Assembly: GCF_000518865.1 (NCBI RefSeq)
Contig: NZ_JAEK01000008.1
Coordinates: forward strand, 1-64,000
Source of the DNA: Bacillus sp. J37
GTDB lineage: Bacteria > Bacillota > Bacilli > Bacillales > Bacillaceae
Length of the DNA: 64,000 bases
Reading direction: 5' to 3'
Part shown: positions 9,908 through 19,370 of the stretch, piece by piece
Layout of the letters: each line of letters starts with the position of its first letter
How positions within the stretch are numbered: the stretch's first letter is position 1
The notes under the pieces: generated by a model
Databases searched by the model: none
Seen by the model: only the letters and a program-made list of their open reading frames with translations
Told to the model about the DNA's origin: nothing
Made by a program: the position numbers and the translations under genes

Positions 9908-12340
9908 ATGCAAGTAGTGAACTACAAGGGTAATGAAGATCATTTACTAATTGAAACTACAAATGGAATGATAAAAATCACTCCCTATACGAATTCCATT
10001 ATTCGTATCCGTTATACAGTAGAGAAAGAGATTGGTAGAAAAGAAAGCCTCATCGTTGAAACAAATGCACAGGAATCCGTTCTATTTTCAGTACATGAAG
10101 CAGACAATGTTATCAAGTTTTCAACAAGCGATGTACAAATTGAAATCAATAAACAAACATGTGCTTTTACTTATACCGATTCGTCAGGTCAGGTTTTAAC
10201 AAAAGAACCGGAACGTGGTGGAAAAACACTTGTCCCTATTGAAGTGGTTAAATCTGTTTTTGACGAAAATACAGAGATCGAGAATTCACAAAATGTTGAT
10301 GGAGCTCGTGCTAGAGCCCTTTCAGAAAAACATATTATTGATCGAACCGCTTATCATACCAAACTCGAATTTGAATGGGCAGATGATGAAGCAATCTATG
10401 GTCTAGGTTCCCACGAGGAAGGTATTTTAAATTTAAGAGGCACTCATCAATATCTATATCAGCAAAACATGAAAGCAGTGGTACCTGTTTTGGTCTCTAC
10501 TAAAGGGTACGGAATCCTTGTAGACAGCTATTCATTGATGACTTTCCGTGATGATATTCACGGTTCATATATATGGACAGATATCGATAGCGAAATGGAT
10601 TTTTACTTTATTTATGGGCCTCAGTTTGATGAAATTGTAAAAGGATATCGCCATCTCACAGGAAAAGCACCTCTATTACCGAAATGGGCTTTTGGTTATG
10701 TGCAGTCTAAAGAGCGGTACAAATCACAAGAAGAGTTAATTTCGACGGTACAAGAGTACAGAAAACGCCAAATTCCTCTTGATACAATTGTGCTTGATTG
10801 GATGTCATGGACCGGAGAGCTTTGGGGGCAAAAATCCTTTGACCCTGAACGTTTTCCAAATCCAACAAAAATGATGGAAGATATCCATGAGTTGAATGCA
10901 AAACTGATGGTTTCTATTTGGCCAATTATGAATAATGATGGGCCAAATCATGTGGAAATGAAGCATAAAGGGTATCTTCTTGGGAATCAAGCAACATATG
11001 ATGCATTTCGTCAAGAAGCACGTGATCTGTATTGGAAACAGGCAAATGATGGATTGTTTTCACATGGCATTGATGCATGGTGGTGTGATTGTACAGAACC
11101 CTTTGAGGCAGATTGGGGAGGGAAAATAAAACCTGAACCTGAAGAACGACTTCGGATCAATACGGAAGAATCAAAAAAATATTTGGATCCTGGTTTTATT
11201 AATGCCTATTCGCTTCTTCATTCGAAGGGTATCTATGAAGGACAACGTAGTACAACGGAAACGAAGCGGGTTGTTAACTTAACTAGGTCCGCTTTTGCTG
11301 GACAGCATAAGTATGGAACGATTACTTGGTCTGGAGATATTGCAGCCAATTGGGAAACATTGCGAAATCAGATTGCCGATGGATTAAATTTCTGTGTGAC
11401 AGGGAATCCCTACTGGACAGTGGATATCGGTGCTTTTTTTGTTGCGAAGAAGGATCAATGGTTTTGGAATGGAGATTATCAAGAAGGCTGTGAAGACTTA
11501 GGATATCGTGAGCTTTATGTGAGATGGTTGCAATATGGCACATTTTTACCAATGTTCCGAAGCCATGGGACAGATACACCGAGAGAGGTATGGAGATTTG
11601 GTGAACCTGGTACAGTGTTCTATGACACGATTGTAAAATTTATTAAGCTGCGTTATCGCTTGTTACCTTATATTTATTCGATAGCTGGCTGGGTCACTCA
11701 TCAGGATTACACAATGATGCGAACGTTAGCATTTGACTTTATCCATGATTCGAAAACCTATGACATTAAAGACCAATATATGTTTGGACCTGCTTTCTTA
11801 GTAAATCCTGTTACAAATCCAATGTACTACAAAAGTGGATCGATTGAAATTCAAAATGCAACAATGAAACGCAATATATATTTACCTTCCGGAACAGATT
11901 GGTATGACTTCTGGACAGATCAACGAATGTCTGGCGGTCAACAAATTGAGGCAGGTGCTGAGCTTGAAACAATGCCTTTGTATGTCCGTGCCGGATCTAT
12001 TGTACCAATAGGTTCCGATATTCAATATAGTTCCGAGGAGTTAAAAGAACCCTTAGAATTAAAAGTTTATAAAGGGCAAGATGGAAGTTTTATGCTGTAT
12101 GAAGATGAGGGGGACAATTATAACTATGAGCAAGGCGAATGTTCAACCATACCCATACATTGGGAAGAAGACGAAAATCGCTTAGTCATAGATAGACGTT
12201 GTGGTTCTTATCGAGGGATGAAAAGCTCTAGAGAATTGTTGATCACACTAGTTAACGGTAAAGAGGACAGATCCGTCCCGGCATATTCTCAACAAAAAGT
12301 TGTTTACAGTGGGGAGCCAATGTACATTCGCTTTAGTTAA
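9908..12340 (+). CDS. GH31 glycosidase, probable alpha-xylosidase
   Basis: An 810-residue retaining glycosidase of family GH31. The nucleophile is Asp394 in AWWCDCTEP and the probable acid/base is Asp477 in TWSGDIAANW. The tryptophan-rich WW.D..EP form and the FWNGDY and RSHGTDTPRE segments resemble bacterial alpha-xylosidases that clip alpha-1,6-xylose from xyloglucan oligosaccharides, rather than maltases. C-terminal beta-domains follow from about residue 620. No signal peptide, so cytoplasmic. GAAGGT precedes ATG 9908. It starts a unit with GH127, FucU and GH29 genes after a terminator. Alpha-glucosidase activity cannot be ruled out without an assay. Confidence 0.88.
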   Translation: MQVVNYKGNEDHLLIETTNGMIKITPYTNSIIRIRYTVEKEIGRKESLIVETNAQESVLFSVHEADNVIKFSTSDVQIEINKQTCAFTYTDSSGQVLTKEPERGGKTLVPIEVVKSVFDENTEIENSQNVDGARARALSEKHIIDRTAYHTKLEFEWADDEAIYGLGSHEEGILNLRGTHQYLYQQNMKAVVPVLVSTKGYGILVDSYSLMTFRDDIHGSYIWTDIDSEMDFYFIYGPQFDEIVKGYRHLTGKAPLLPKWAFGYVQSKERYKSQEELISTVQEYRKRQIPLDTIVLDWMSWTGELWGQKSFDPERFPNPTKMMEDIHELNAKLMVSIWPIMNNDGPNHVEMKHKGYLLGNQATYDAFRQEARDLYWKQANDGLFSHGIDAWWCDCTEPFEADWGGKIKPEPEERLRINTEESKKYLDPGFINAYSLLHSKGIYEGQRSTTETKRVVNLTRSAFAGQHKYGTITWSGDIAANWETLRNQIADGLNFCVTGNPYWTVDIGAFFVAKKDQWFWNGDYQEGCEDLGYRELYVRWLQYGTFLPMFRSHGTDTPREVWRFGEPGTVFYDTIVKFIKLRYRLLPYIYSIAGWVTHQDYTMMRTLAFDFIHDSKTYDIKDQYMFGPAFLVNPVTNPMYYKSGSIEIQNATMKRNIYLPSGTDWYDFWTDQRMSGGQQIEAGAELETMPLYVRAGSIVPIGSDIQYSSEELKEPLELKVYKGQDGSFMLYEDEGDNYNYEQGECSTIPIHWEEDENRLVIDRRCGSYRGMKSSRELLITLVNGKEDRSVPAYSQQKVVYSGEPMYIRFS

Positions 12341-12410
12341 TTTATCGTAGTAACTACATCTTCGGTGAATTCAATAAATATAGTAATTGTTAAAGATGTT
12401 GGGGTGATAG

Positions 12411-14291
12411 ATGATGGTAGAAAAATTAAAAGAGTTTCAACAAGGATCAATAAAGTTAATGGATAGCCCTTTTTTGGATCGTTTTAATTTGAATGCTTCA
12501 TATCTAAAAAGTTTAACAACGGAAAACTTACTACGAAATTTTTATCTTCAAGCAGGTTTATGGAGTTACAGTGGAAGCGCTAGTACTTCTTTTGATAGTG
12601 CCGATGAAGAAAAAGGACCAGAAACCTGGCATTGGGGTTGGGAGTCACCAACATGTGAGCTGCGCGGTCACTTCTTAGGACATTGGCTTTCAGCTTCAGC
12701 TTATATTTATGGACAAACGGGTGATCAAGAGCTTAGAGCGAAAACGTTATTTATCGTTCAGGAGCTTGCAAGATGTCAGCAAGCAAACGGTGGAGAATGG
12801 GTCGCGGCAATTCCGGAGAGTTATATGGATAGGATATTGGAAGGGCGACAAGTATGGGCGCCGCATTATACGATCCATAAAATATTTATGGGATTACATG
12901 ATGTGTATAAAATAATGGAAATAGATGAGGCCTTACACATATCAGACTGTTTCTCAAAATGGTTTTTTAATTGGAGTAAGATTTTCACAAGAGAAAAGCT
13001 GGATATGATTTTAGATTATGAAACAGGAGGAATGCTTGAAGCATGGGTGGATTTATATGATCTTACTGGTAAGCCTGAACATTTAGAATTAATCAAACGG
13101 TATGATCGCCCAAGGTTTTTTGATGCTCTTCTTGAAGGTAAGGATGTTCTTACAAATAAACATGCAAACACGCAAGTAGCGGAAATATTAGGAGCTGCTC
13201 GTGCTTGGGAGGTCACTGGAGAAATACGCTGGCGTAACATTGTTGAGGCTTTTTGGGAGGAGGCAGTGGAAAAGAGGGGAACATATTGTACAGGTGGAGT
13301 TTCATGCGGTGAAGTATGGACACCCCCTCAAAACCTAACTGCAAGATTAGGCTTAGCACAGGAACATTGCGTTATTTACAATATGATGAGACTTTCCCAA
13401 TTTTTGTTCCGTTGGACCGGAGACGTAAAGTATGCTGACTTCTGGGAAAAGAATTTATTGAATGGAATCATGTCGCAACAGAACAAGAAAACGGGGATGG
13501 TTTCATATTTTTTAGATATGGGACCTGGAAGCAAGAAGAATTGGGGAAGTCCAACGAAGCATTTTTGGTGTTGTCACGGAACACTAGTTCAAGCGCAAGC
13601 ATCTTATGATCAATGTATTTTTCATAGGAAAGTTAATGGTATAACGGTCAGCCAATTTATTCCTTCACGAACTAGTTTTAAGTATGGGGAAACAAATGTA
13701 AAACTAGAATTACATAATAGTACTCAAGATGGAGCGGGTCCTATTCGAACTTTTCATAAAAGTGGGCTTGAGCAAATTCAATTTGTACATGTACCGCAAA
13801 TTCCAAGTGATCGACCTAATCGCTATTTGCATGTAATTTATATAGAGTGCGATACACAAGTTGAATTTGAGATGAAAATTCGTATTCCTTGGTGGGTGAA
13901 AGGGGAACCCATTGTGAAAATGAATGGGGAAGAAGTTGAGTATATGATCGAATCTTCATTTATTCTTTTGAAACAAATATGGAAACATGATCAGGTAACA
14001 CTGGAATTTCCAAAACAACTTTCTGCCTCTTCACTACCAGGTTCACAAAATATGGTAGCGTTAATGGATGGACCACTTGTTTTAGCAGGTCTAGTTGAAG
14101 AGGAGAGGGAAATTGTAGGAGATTATAATAATCCAGATACTTTCTTAACTTCTCATAACGAAAGACACCATAGTTTTTGGAATGATGGGACATATAAAAC
14201 TCAACATCAGTCCATAAACTTTAAATTTATTCCGTTAGTAGATGTGACAGATGAAAGATATACACTTTATTTTCCAATTCGAACATCGTAA
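12411..14291 (+). CDS. GH127-family-like beta-L-arabinofuranosidase (DUF1680)
   Basis: A 626-residue protein with the DUF1680 (alpha/alpha)6 domain. The zinc/thiolate catalytic set of GH127/GH146 is visible: Glu318 and Cys320 in AQEHCVIYNM, and the paired Cys387-Cys388 in FWCCHGT. In characterised members one Cys of this pair is the nucleophile. These enzymes release beta-linked L-arabinofuranose. The substrate-recognition HWLSASA and PHYTIHKI segments are also typical. No signal peptide, so it acts on imported oligosaccharides. A GGGGTGAT site precedes ATG 12411. About 70 bases separate it from the GH31 gene, with no terminator, so they are probably co-transcribed. Exact specificity within the DUF1680 families is uncertain. 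Confidence 0.85.
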   Translation: MMVEKLKEFQQGSIKLMDSPFLDRFNLNASYLKSLTTENLLRNFYLQAGLWSYSGSASTSFDSADEEKGPETWHWGWESPTCELRGHFLGHWLSASAYIYGQTGDQELRAKTLFIVQELARCQQANGGEWVAAIPESYMDRILEGRQVWAPHYTIHKIFMGLHDVYKIMEIDEALHISDCFSKWFFNWSKIFTREKLDMILDYETGGMLEAWVDLYDLTGKPEHLELIKRYDRPRFFDALLEGKDVLTNKHANTQVAEILGAARAWEVTGEIRWRNIVEAFWEEAVEKRGTYCTGGVSCGEVWTPPQNLTARLGLAQEHCVIYNMMRLSQFLFRWTGDVKYADFWEKNLLNGIMSQQNKKTGMVSYFLDMGPGSKKNWGSPTKHFWCCHGTLVQAQASYDQCIFHRKVNGITVSQFIPSRTSFKYGETNVKLELHNSTQDGAGPIRTFHKSGLEQIQFVHVPQIPSDRPNRYLHVIYIECDTQVEFEMKIRIPWWVKGEPIVKMNGEEVEYMIESSFILLKQIWKHDQVTLEFPKQLSASSLPGSQNMVALMDGPLVLAGLVEEEREIVGDYNNPDTFLTSHNERHHSFWNDGTYKTQHQSINFKFIPLVDVTDERYTLYFPIRTS

Positions 14292-14395
14292 TCTCATGGA
14301 TTGAGGAAGGGAAGAATTCAGTCTGAAAAATGGTGTTCCAGCCTGCTGTGAAGTCTTTAGAAAAATAAAACTGATAGATTAGGAGTATATGAAAC

Positions 14396-14827
14396 ATGTT
14401 AAAAGGGATACCAAAAATCATTTCACCTGAGCTATTAAAAATATTAATGGAAATGGGACATGGAGATGAAATCGTACTTGCTGATGGAAACTTCCCTTCA
14501 GCAAGTCATAATAGTAAAGTGATCCGCTATGATGGGAATAGAACAACAGAGTTATTAGAATCGATTTTAGAGTTATTTCCAATTGATACATATACGAAAC
14601 ATCCCATTACCCTAATGGAAGTTGTTGAGGGAGATCCTGTTAAAACACCAATTTGGGATGAGTATAAAACGATCATAGCCAAACAAATGTCAATAGACAT
14701 TCCCTTTGAATACGTAGAGAGATTTTCTTTTTACGAAAGAGCAAAAAATGCCTTTGCCATAATTGCAACTGGTGAAAGAGCCCTTTATGCAAACATTATT
14801 CTCAAAAAAGGTGTTATTTCCGAATAA
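14396..14827 (+). CDS. fucU: L-fucose mutarotase-type RbsD/FucU protein
   Basis: A 143-residue RbsD/FucU fold protein. MGHGDEIVLADGNFP near residue 25 holds the conserved His and Asp, and the fragment around YERAKNAFAIIATGE is typical of FucU rather than RbsD. FucU interconverts alpha- and beta-L-fucose, which speeds use of the anomer released by fucosidases. It sits between GH127 and GH29 genes, consistent with handling free fucose in the cytoplasm. AGGAG lies about 11 bases before ATG 14396. No fucose isomerase, kinase or aldolase (FucI/K/A) gene is in the window, so the mutarotase probably serves the oxidative route upstream. Confidence 0.88.
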   Translation: MLKGIPKIISPELLKILMEMGHGDEIVLADGNFPSASHNSKVIRYDGNRTTELLESILELFPIDTYTKHPITLMEVVEGDPVKTPIWDEYKTIIAKQMSIDIPFEYVERFSFYERAKNAFAIIATGERALYANIILKKGVISE

Positions 14828-14857
14828 GTTTTACTTACCGTTAAAGGAGGAAAGACG

Positions 14858-16336
14858 ATGGCCGATGAAAAATATACAAATTATTTAAATGAAATTGATC
14901 GAGTAGTGAAAGGGGGGAAATTTGATGACAATTGGGATTCACTTTCACAGTACGAGTTAGCAAAGTGGTATCGTGATGCAAAATTCGGCATTTTTATTCA
15001 CTGGGGAGTCTATTCAGTTCCCGCTTTTGGAAGTGAATGGTACTCAAGAAATATGTATATTCAAGGGTCAAAAGAATTTGAACATCATGTAAAAACTTAT
15101 GGTCATCATAAGGAATTTGGCTATAAAGATTTTATCCCGCTATTTAAAGCAGAATGCTTTGATCCAGAGGAATGGGCAGACCTTTTTAAGGAAGCCGGAG
15201 CCCGGTACGTTATGCCTGTTGCAGAACATCACGATGGGTTTCAAATGTATAAGAGTGAATATTCTCATTTCAATGCATCGGAAATGGGGCCTAAACGAGA
15301 TATCCTGGGGGAATTAGGTCATGCATTAGAAAAAAGAGACATTTCACTATGTGCTTCCTCCCATAGAATTGAACATTGGTTTTTTATGGGCCATGGTAAA
15401 GAATTCGATAGTGACATTAAAGAACCACTTTCGAGGGGAGATTTTTATTGGGCGGCTATGCCGGAACCTAATCATCAAGACTTATTTAGTCCTTCCCCAT
15501 CAAAGGAATTTCTTGAGGATTGGTTGGTACGTACTTGTGAAATAGTTGATCGTTATCGTCCTAAAATCATGTATTTTGATTGGTGGATACAGCACCATTC
15601 AGTAAAACCATATCTTAAAAAATTCGCTGCATTTTATTATAATCGTGCTGATGAATGGGGCATGGAGGTTGCTATTAACTATAAACATGATGCCTTTATG
15701 TTTGGAAGTGCAGTAGTAGATATAGAAAGAGGACAGTTTTCAGAACAGAAGCCTTATTTTTGGCAAACAGATACGTCTGTAGCCAAAAACTCATGGTGCT
15801 ATACCGAAAATAATGATTATAAATCTGCCAATGAGATTATATGTGACCTTGTTGATATCGTGAGTAAAAATGGTAGTTTATTATTGAATATTGGACCAAA
15901 AGCAGATGGAACGATACCTGATGAAGATAAATCTATATTGCTCGAGATTGGAAATTGGCTAAAAGTGAATGGTGAAGCTATTTATGATAGTAAAGTGTGG
16001 AGGAAGTCTGGTGAGGGACCTACAGAAATTCAAGAGGGACAGTTTACAGATAGTAAATCTAAAGAATTCACTTCAGAAGATATACGGTTTACTGTAAAGG
16101 GCTCATGTCTTTATGCAACAGTAATGAAGTATCCGGAGGATGGAAAAGTAAATATCCAATCTCTTGCAGAAAAAGACGCATCAAAGCTACCTCATTTTCA
16201 TGGGATAATTAAAGACATTTCTATTTTGGGATTTGATGAAAAACCAAGTTGGAATCGGAATGAAGAAGGTCTGGAAATTACTACAGATCACGTTAGTAGT
16301 GATAAGCCTGTTGTATTCAAACTATTGATTGATTAG
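14858..16336 (+). CDS. GH29 alpha-L-fucosidase
   Basis: A 492-residue retaining alpha-L-fucosidase. The N-terminal landmark is FGIFIHWGVYSVPAFGSEWYSRNMY, and the nucleophile is Asp241 in IMYFDWW. The usual EHHDGF and LLLNIGPKADG motifs are present, and a small C-terminal beta-domain follows from about residue 380. GH29 enzymes remove terminal alpha-linked L-fucose, with a linkage range different from GH95, so the two fucosidases are likely complementary. No signal peptide. AAAGGAGG precedes ATG 14858. It is the last gene of the 9908-16336 unit and ends at a strong bidirectional terminator. Confidence 0.94.
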   Translation: MADEKYTNYLNEIDRVVKGGKFDDNWDSLSQYELAKWYRDAKFGIFIHWGVYSVPAFGSEWYSRNMYIQGSKEFEHHVKTYGHHKEFGYKDFIPLFKAECFDPEEWADLFKEAGARYVMPVAEHHDGFQMYKSEYSHFNASEMGPKRDILGELGHALEKRDISLCASSHRIEHWFFMGHGKEFDSDIKEPLSRGDFYWAAMPEPNHQDLFSPSPSKEFLEDWLVRTCEIVDRYRPKIMYFDWWIQHHSVKPYLKKFAAFYYNRADEWGMEVAINYKHDAFMFGSAVVDIERGQFSEQKPYFWQTDTSVAKNSWCYTENNDYKSANEIICDLVDIVSKNGSLLLNIGPKADGTIPDEDKSILLEIGNWLKVNGEAIYDSKVWRKSGEGPTEIQEGQFTDSKSKEFTSEDIRFTVKGSCLYATVMKYPEDGKVNIQSLAEKDASKLPHFHGIIKDISILGFDEKPSWNRNEEGLEITTDHVSSDKPVVFKLLID

Positions 16337-16450
16337 TTTTAGCCTTGTAATGAGTGAAAGTATGATGTACTGGGGAATTAGACTTATTTTTTGAAGGATT
16401 ACACTCCTAAATTAACTTTATAGGCAAATAGTATTTGAAAAAATTCCATC

Positions 16451-16503
16451 ATCCTCTGACTAATGGGACCATTAATTTGGCTCCGTTAGTCGGAGGATTT
16501 TTA
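16451..16503. terminator. Bidirectional terminator between GH29 and AraC genes
   Basis: Sixteen-base stem ATCCTCTGACTAATGG with CCGTTAGTCGGAGGAT (two G-T pairs), followed by TTTTTAA on the plus strand. It can serve both convergent genes. Confidence 0.85.
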
Positions 16504-17319
16504 ATTTAAAGATTGAAGCCTTATCTTTTTATACTCTCTTGGTGAAACACCATAACGCTTACGAAAATGTATAGCAAAATAGTTATAGTTTTGATATCCA
16601 ACCTCATAGGCAATCTCGGATGCAGATCGATCAGTATGTTCGAGCAGGAGGGCAGCTTGATTTAGCCTCATTTGTTTCAATGTATCAAGAATTGAATGTC
16701 CGACATTTTCTTTAAATAAATGAGACAGTCTTGAAGGAGATAAGTTTACACTTTTGGCTAATTTATTAATGCTAATAGAATCCTTCATTTGTTTGGAAAG
16801 TATATGTAGAACCTCTTCAATACGTGAATCCAACGTTTGCTCATGTCTTTGAGCAATTAATAATAGAACTTCTTTTAGAGAAAGTTCACATAACTCATAC
16901 CAATACTTCTGCCTCTCTCGATAATCTTGAATCAGCTTTTCAAAGGATTGCTTGATCCTATTGCGAATATATTCGTTTTCTATTGTAAGGTTTACAAGGC
17001 CTTTATCTGATAGATAATGGGTTTCAAACAGTTCAGGAGAAAAGTGGGCCCAGAAAAAATGCCATGTTTTCCCCCTGCTTGTTCCATATTGGTGGGGAAC
17101 CATTGGCTTTAATAATGTCACATCCCCTTGACTGCATATTATCTGTTCATCCGCTGTCTTAAAGTAACCTTCCCCATCAAGAGTAAATGTAATCAACCAA
17201 TCGCCCATTCCGGATTGCCTTTTCGTTTGATACGTGTCCTTAACGAGAAAATGACCGGCAATGAATACATGGGATTCAGGGTAAGCAACATAATCAGATG
17301 GTAAATCTATATCCGCCAT
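16501..17319 (-). CDS. AraC-family transcriptional regulator with cupin sensor domain
   Basis: A 272-residue regulator. An N-terminal AraC-type beta-barrel sugar-sensing domain (about residues 15-150, with ICSQGDVTLLKPMVPHQYG) precedes two helix-turn-helix motifs (about 170-265), ending in the family signature GYQNYNYFAIHFRKRYGVSPREYKK. AAGGAGG lies well placed before the ATG. It is convergent with the GH29 unit and divergent from the PhyH/TIM-barrel pair. It is therefore the best local candidate for a regulator of the fucoside genes. The inducer (perhaps L-fucose or an oligosaccharide) is not known from sequence. Confidence 0.88.
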   Translation of the reverse strand: MADIDLPSDYVAYPESHVFIAGHFLVKDTYQTKRQSGMGDWLITFTLDGEGYFKTADEQIICSQGDVTLLKPMVPHQYGTSRGKTWHFFWAHFSPELFETHYLSDKGLVNLTIENEYIRNRIKQSFEKLIQDYRERQKYWYELCELSLKEVLLLIAQRHEQTLDSRIEEVLHILSKQMKDSISINKLAKSVNLSPSRLSHLFKENVGHSILDTLKQMRLNQAALLLEHTDRSASEIAYEVGYQNYNYFAIHFRKRYGVSPREYKKIRLQSLN

Positions 17320-17500
17320 GCATATTCCTCCTTGGGATTTATGTAAACCCTTTTATCCTTTCAATATATCACACTGGTTCTTTTAAAGAATAGCAGGATT
17401 GTTATAGTTTTTAGTTGTTTTATTACTTCAACAAGAATGAAAAAAAATTTACACTTGTTTATAAAGAAACACATTTATGATGATAAAGGAGATGGGAGTA

Positions 17501-18322
17501 GTGGCAACAAAGTTAAAGGCGATTACACCTGAACAAAGAGAACAGTTCGAACAAGCTGGATATTTAATTGTGAAAGAAGTATTTACGAAAGAAGAAATGA
17601 AAGAGCTTGATGAAAATTTTATGGAAATGAGTAATGATGTCATTCCTGGTTGTTTTGAGCCTGATCTGGATCAATCATTAATAGATGGTGAAGAAGATCC
17701 GCTAAAACGGTATCCCAGAATGATGCATCCACACCGAGTTAATGATGTTGCAATGAGATATATGTTACATCCAAAGGTAATGAAGATACTAAATGATTTA
17801 TTTGGCGAAGCGGCGTTGGCCGCTCAAAGTATGTTTTACTTTAAACCCCCTCGAGCGCGTGGGCAGGCTCTCCATCAGGATAACTTTTATTTGAAAGTAG
17901 AACCAGGGACTTGTATTGCAGCATGGACTGCGGTTGAGCGTGCTGATCAAGAAAATGGTACATTACTCGTCGTGCCGAAAACGAATAACGATGATATTTA
18001 TTGTCCCGAAAAAGCGGATGCGAAGGAATCTTTTACCACTCACTATGTAAAAGTTCCAAAAGGCTTAAAAGCTGAACCAGCTATATTAGATGCAGGAGAT
18101 GTTTTGTTTTTTAATGGAAATTTGATTCACGGTTCCTATCGTAATAAAACGAAGGATAGATTTAGAAAATCATTTATTTGCCATTATGCGGGAGAGTCAA
18201 CGACAAAGATTGGAAGTTTTTATAGCCCATTATTTCGAGAGAATGGAAGTAAGGTAGAACCGGATACAAATCAGGATTCAGGTCCATGTGGAGAGGTATT
18301 TGATGCTGAATACCCTCATTAA
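17501..18322 (+). CDS. Phytanoyl-CoA dioxygenase (PhyH)-family Fe(II)/2-oxoglutarate oxygenase
   Basis: About 273 residues. The iron-binding triad is visible: His125 and Asp127 in ALHQDNFY and distal His210 in LIHGS, with an Arg in RFRKSFICHYA to bind 2-oxoglutarate. PhyH proteins hydroxylate small organic molecules; many bacterial members have no known substrate. GTG 17501 is preferred, with AAGGAG upstream; ATG 17477 lies before that site. It is followed by the TIM-barrel gene 46 bases later, so the two are probably co-transcribed, divergently from the AraC gene. The context suggests oxidative processing of a sugar or sugar ether, but this is only an inference. Confidence 0.82.
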   Translation: MATKLKAITPEQREQFEQAGYLIVKEVFTKEEMKELDENFMEMSNDVIPGCFEPDLDQSLIDGEEDPLKRYPRMMHPHRVNDVAMRYMLHPKVMKILNDLFGEAALAAQSMFYFKPPRARGQALHQDNFYLKVEPGTCIAAWTAVERADQENGTLLVVPKTNNDDIYCPEKADAKESFTTHYVKVPKGLKAEPAILDAGDVLFFNGNLIHGSYRNKTKDRFRKSFICHYAGESTTKIGSFYSPLFRENGSKVEPDTNQDSGPCGEVFDAEYPH

Positions 18323-18368
18323 GTGATGATGATAGAACAATAGAAATGAAAAGAATGGAGATGAAAAG

Positions 18369-19223
18369 GTGAAAATCGATATCCAACAGTCTTGGTGGGC
18401 TATGAATGGACTAGGAAATGGTCGAAGAGAATGGACGATAGAGGAAAAGTTTGAAAAAATCGCTGAAGCAGGCTTTACGGGTATCATGGGTGAGCTTCCA
18501 AAAGAAAATGAAAAGGTAAAGTGGAGACGCTTACTTGATGAATATCAATTTAGCTTCGGAATCCATTGCTTTCCATCCAAAAGGGAAGATCTTCAACAGT
18601 TACTAGTAGAAGCAAAAGAATTTGGAGTCCAATACGTGAATTCCCAGGTAATGGATGATTTTATTATTGGTGAAGAAGCAGTTCAGTTATTAAAAAATCT
18701 TGTAGACGAGGCAAAAAAGGCAAATATCCCATATTTTGTGGAAACTCATCGGGGGAGGATTACCCAGGATTTAATTCGAACAGTGAACTATGTAAATGAA
18801 ATTCCAGATCTACGTTTAACAATCGATTTATCACATTATGTAGTGGCTGGAGAAGGGTGTCATTCTGCTAAAGCAGAAGAATGTTTTGATAGATTATTAA
18901 AAAGAACATCCTCCATTCATGCACGTGTATCAAATGGGCATCAAATACAAATAGACATTGGAGCAGATGGCAGCCATCCAATTACGGAACGATTTGTTCA
19001 ATGGTGGGAGAAAGGAATGTCATACTGGTTGCAGGAAGCAAAACAAGGTGATGTTCTTCCGCTTGTCTGTGAGCTTGGACCTCCTGATTATTCAATTACA
19101 AAACTATCATCTACTAATCCGAAAGAAATATCAGATCGTTGGGAGCAGGCGATTGTATTTAAGCGTATCTTGGAAGGAGCATGGGAAAGGGTAGTTCAAA
19201 GCCGCTTATCCGGTACAAAGTAA
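18369..19223 (+). CDS. Sugar isomerase/epimerase-type TIM barrel (xylose isomerase-like)
   Basis: A 284-residue AP-endonuclease-2/xylose-isomerase-like barrel. A likely metal-binding set can be seen: Glu in FVETHRGR, Asp and His in LTIDLSHY, His in SIHARVSNGHQ, and Glu in VCELGPPDY. Relatives epimerise or isomerise ketoses, inosose or 3-keto sugars. The start GTG 18369 follows GGAG at a moderate distance. Located just after the PhyH gene, in the same direction. A combination of an oxygenase and a ketose epimerase suggests a small dedicated branch for a modified sugar; I cannot name it. Confidence 0.75.
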   Translation: MKIDIQQSWWAMNGLGNGRREWTIEEKFEKIAEAGFTGIMGELPKENEKVKWRRLLDEYQFSFGIHCFPSKREDLQQLLVEAKEFGVQYVNSQVMDDFIIGEEAVQLLKNLVDEAKKANIPYFVETHRGRITQDLIRTVNYVNEIPDLRLTIDLSHYVVAGEGCHSAKAEECFDRLLKRTSSIHARVSNGHQIQIDIGADGSHPITERFVQWWEKGMSYWLQEAKQGDVLPLVCELGPPDYSITKLSSTNPKEISDRWEQAIVFKRILEGAWERVVQSRLSGTK

Positions 19224-19299
19224 GCTTCTTACGTATGATCAGCTTGTATACAAAGGTAACTAAGTGATAGGAAGTATCTACCTCGAAGTTGTAACATTA

Positions 19300-19357
19300 A
19301 AGGCCAATTTGGAATTGAGGCGAAGAACGCCACCTATTCCAAATTGGCTTATTTGTC
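19300..19357. repeat. Intergenic hairpin repeat, copy 1 (short form)
   Basis: GCCAATTTGGAAT (19303-) pairs with ATTCCAAATTGGC (-19348), and inside it GGCG-AAGAA-CGCC forms a second stem. The core and the following CTTATTTGTC match the longer copies at 39927 and 62488. It lies between convergent genes and probably terminates both. Confidence 0.75.
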
Positions 19358-19370
19358 GCTAAATACGTAC

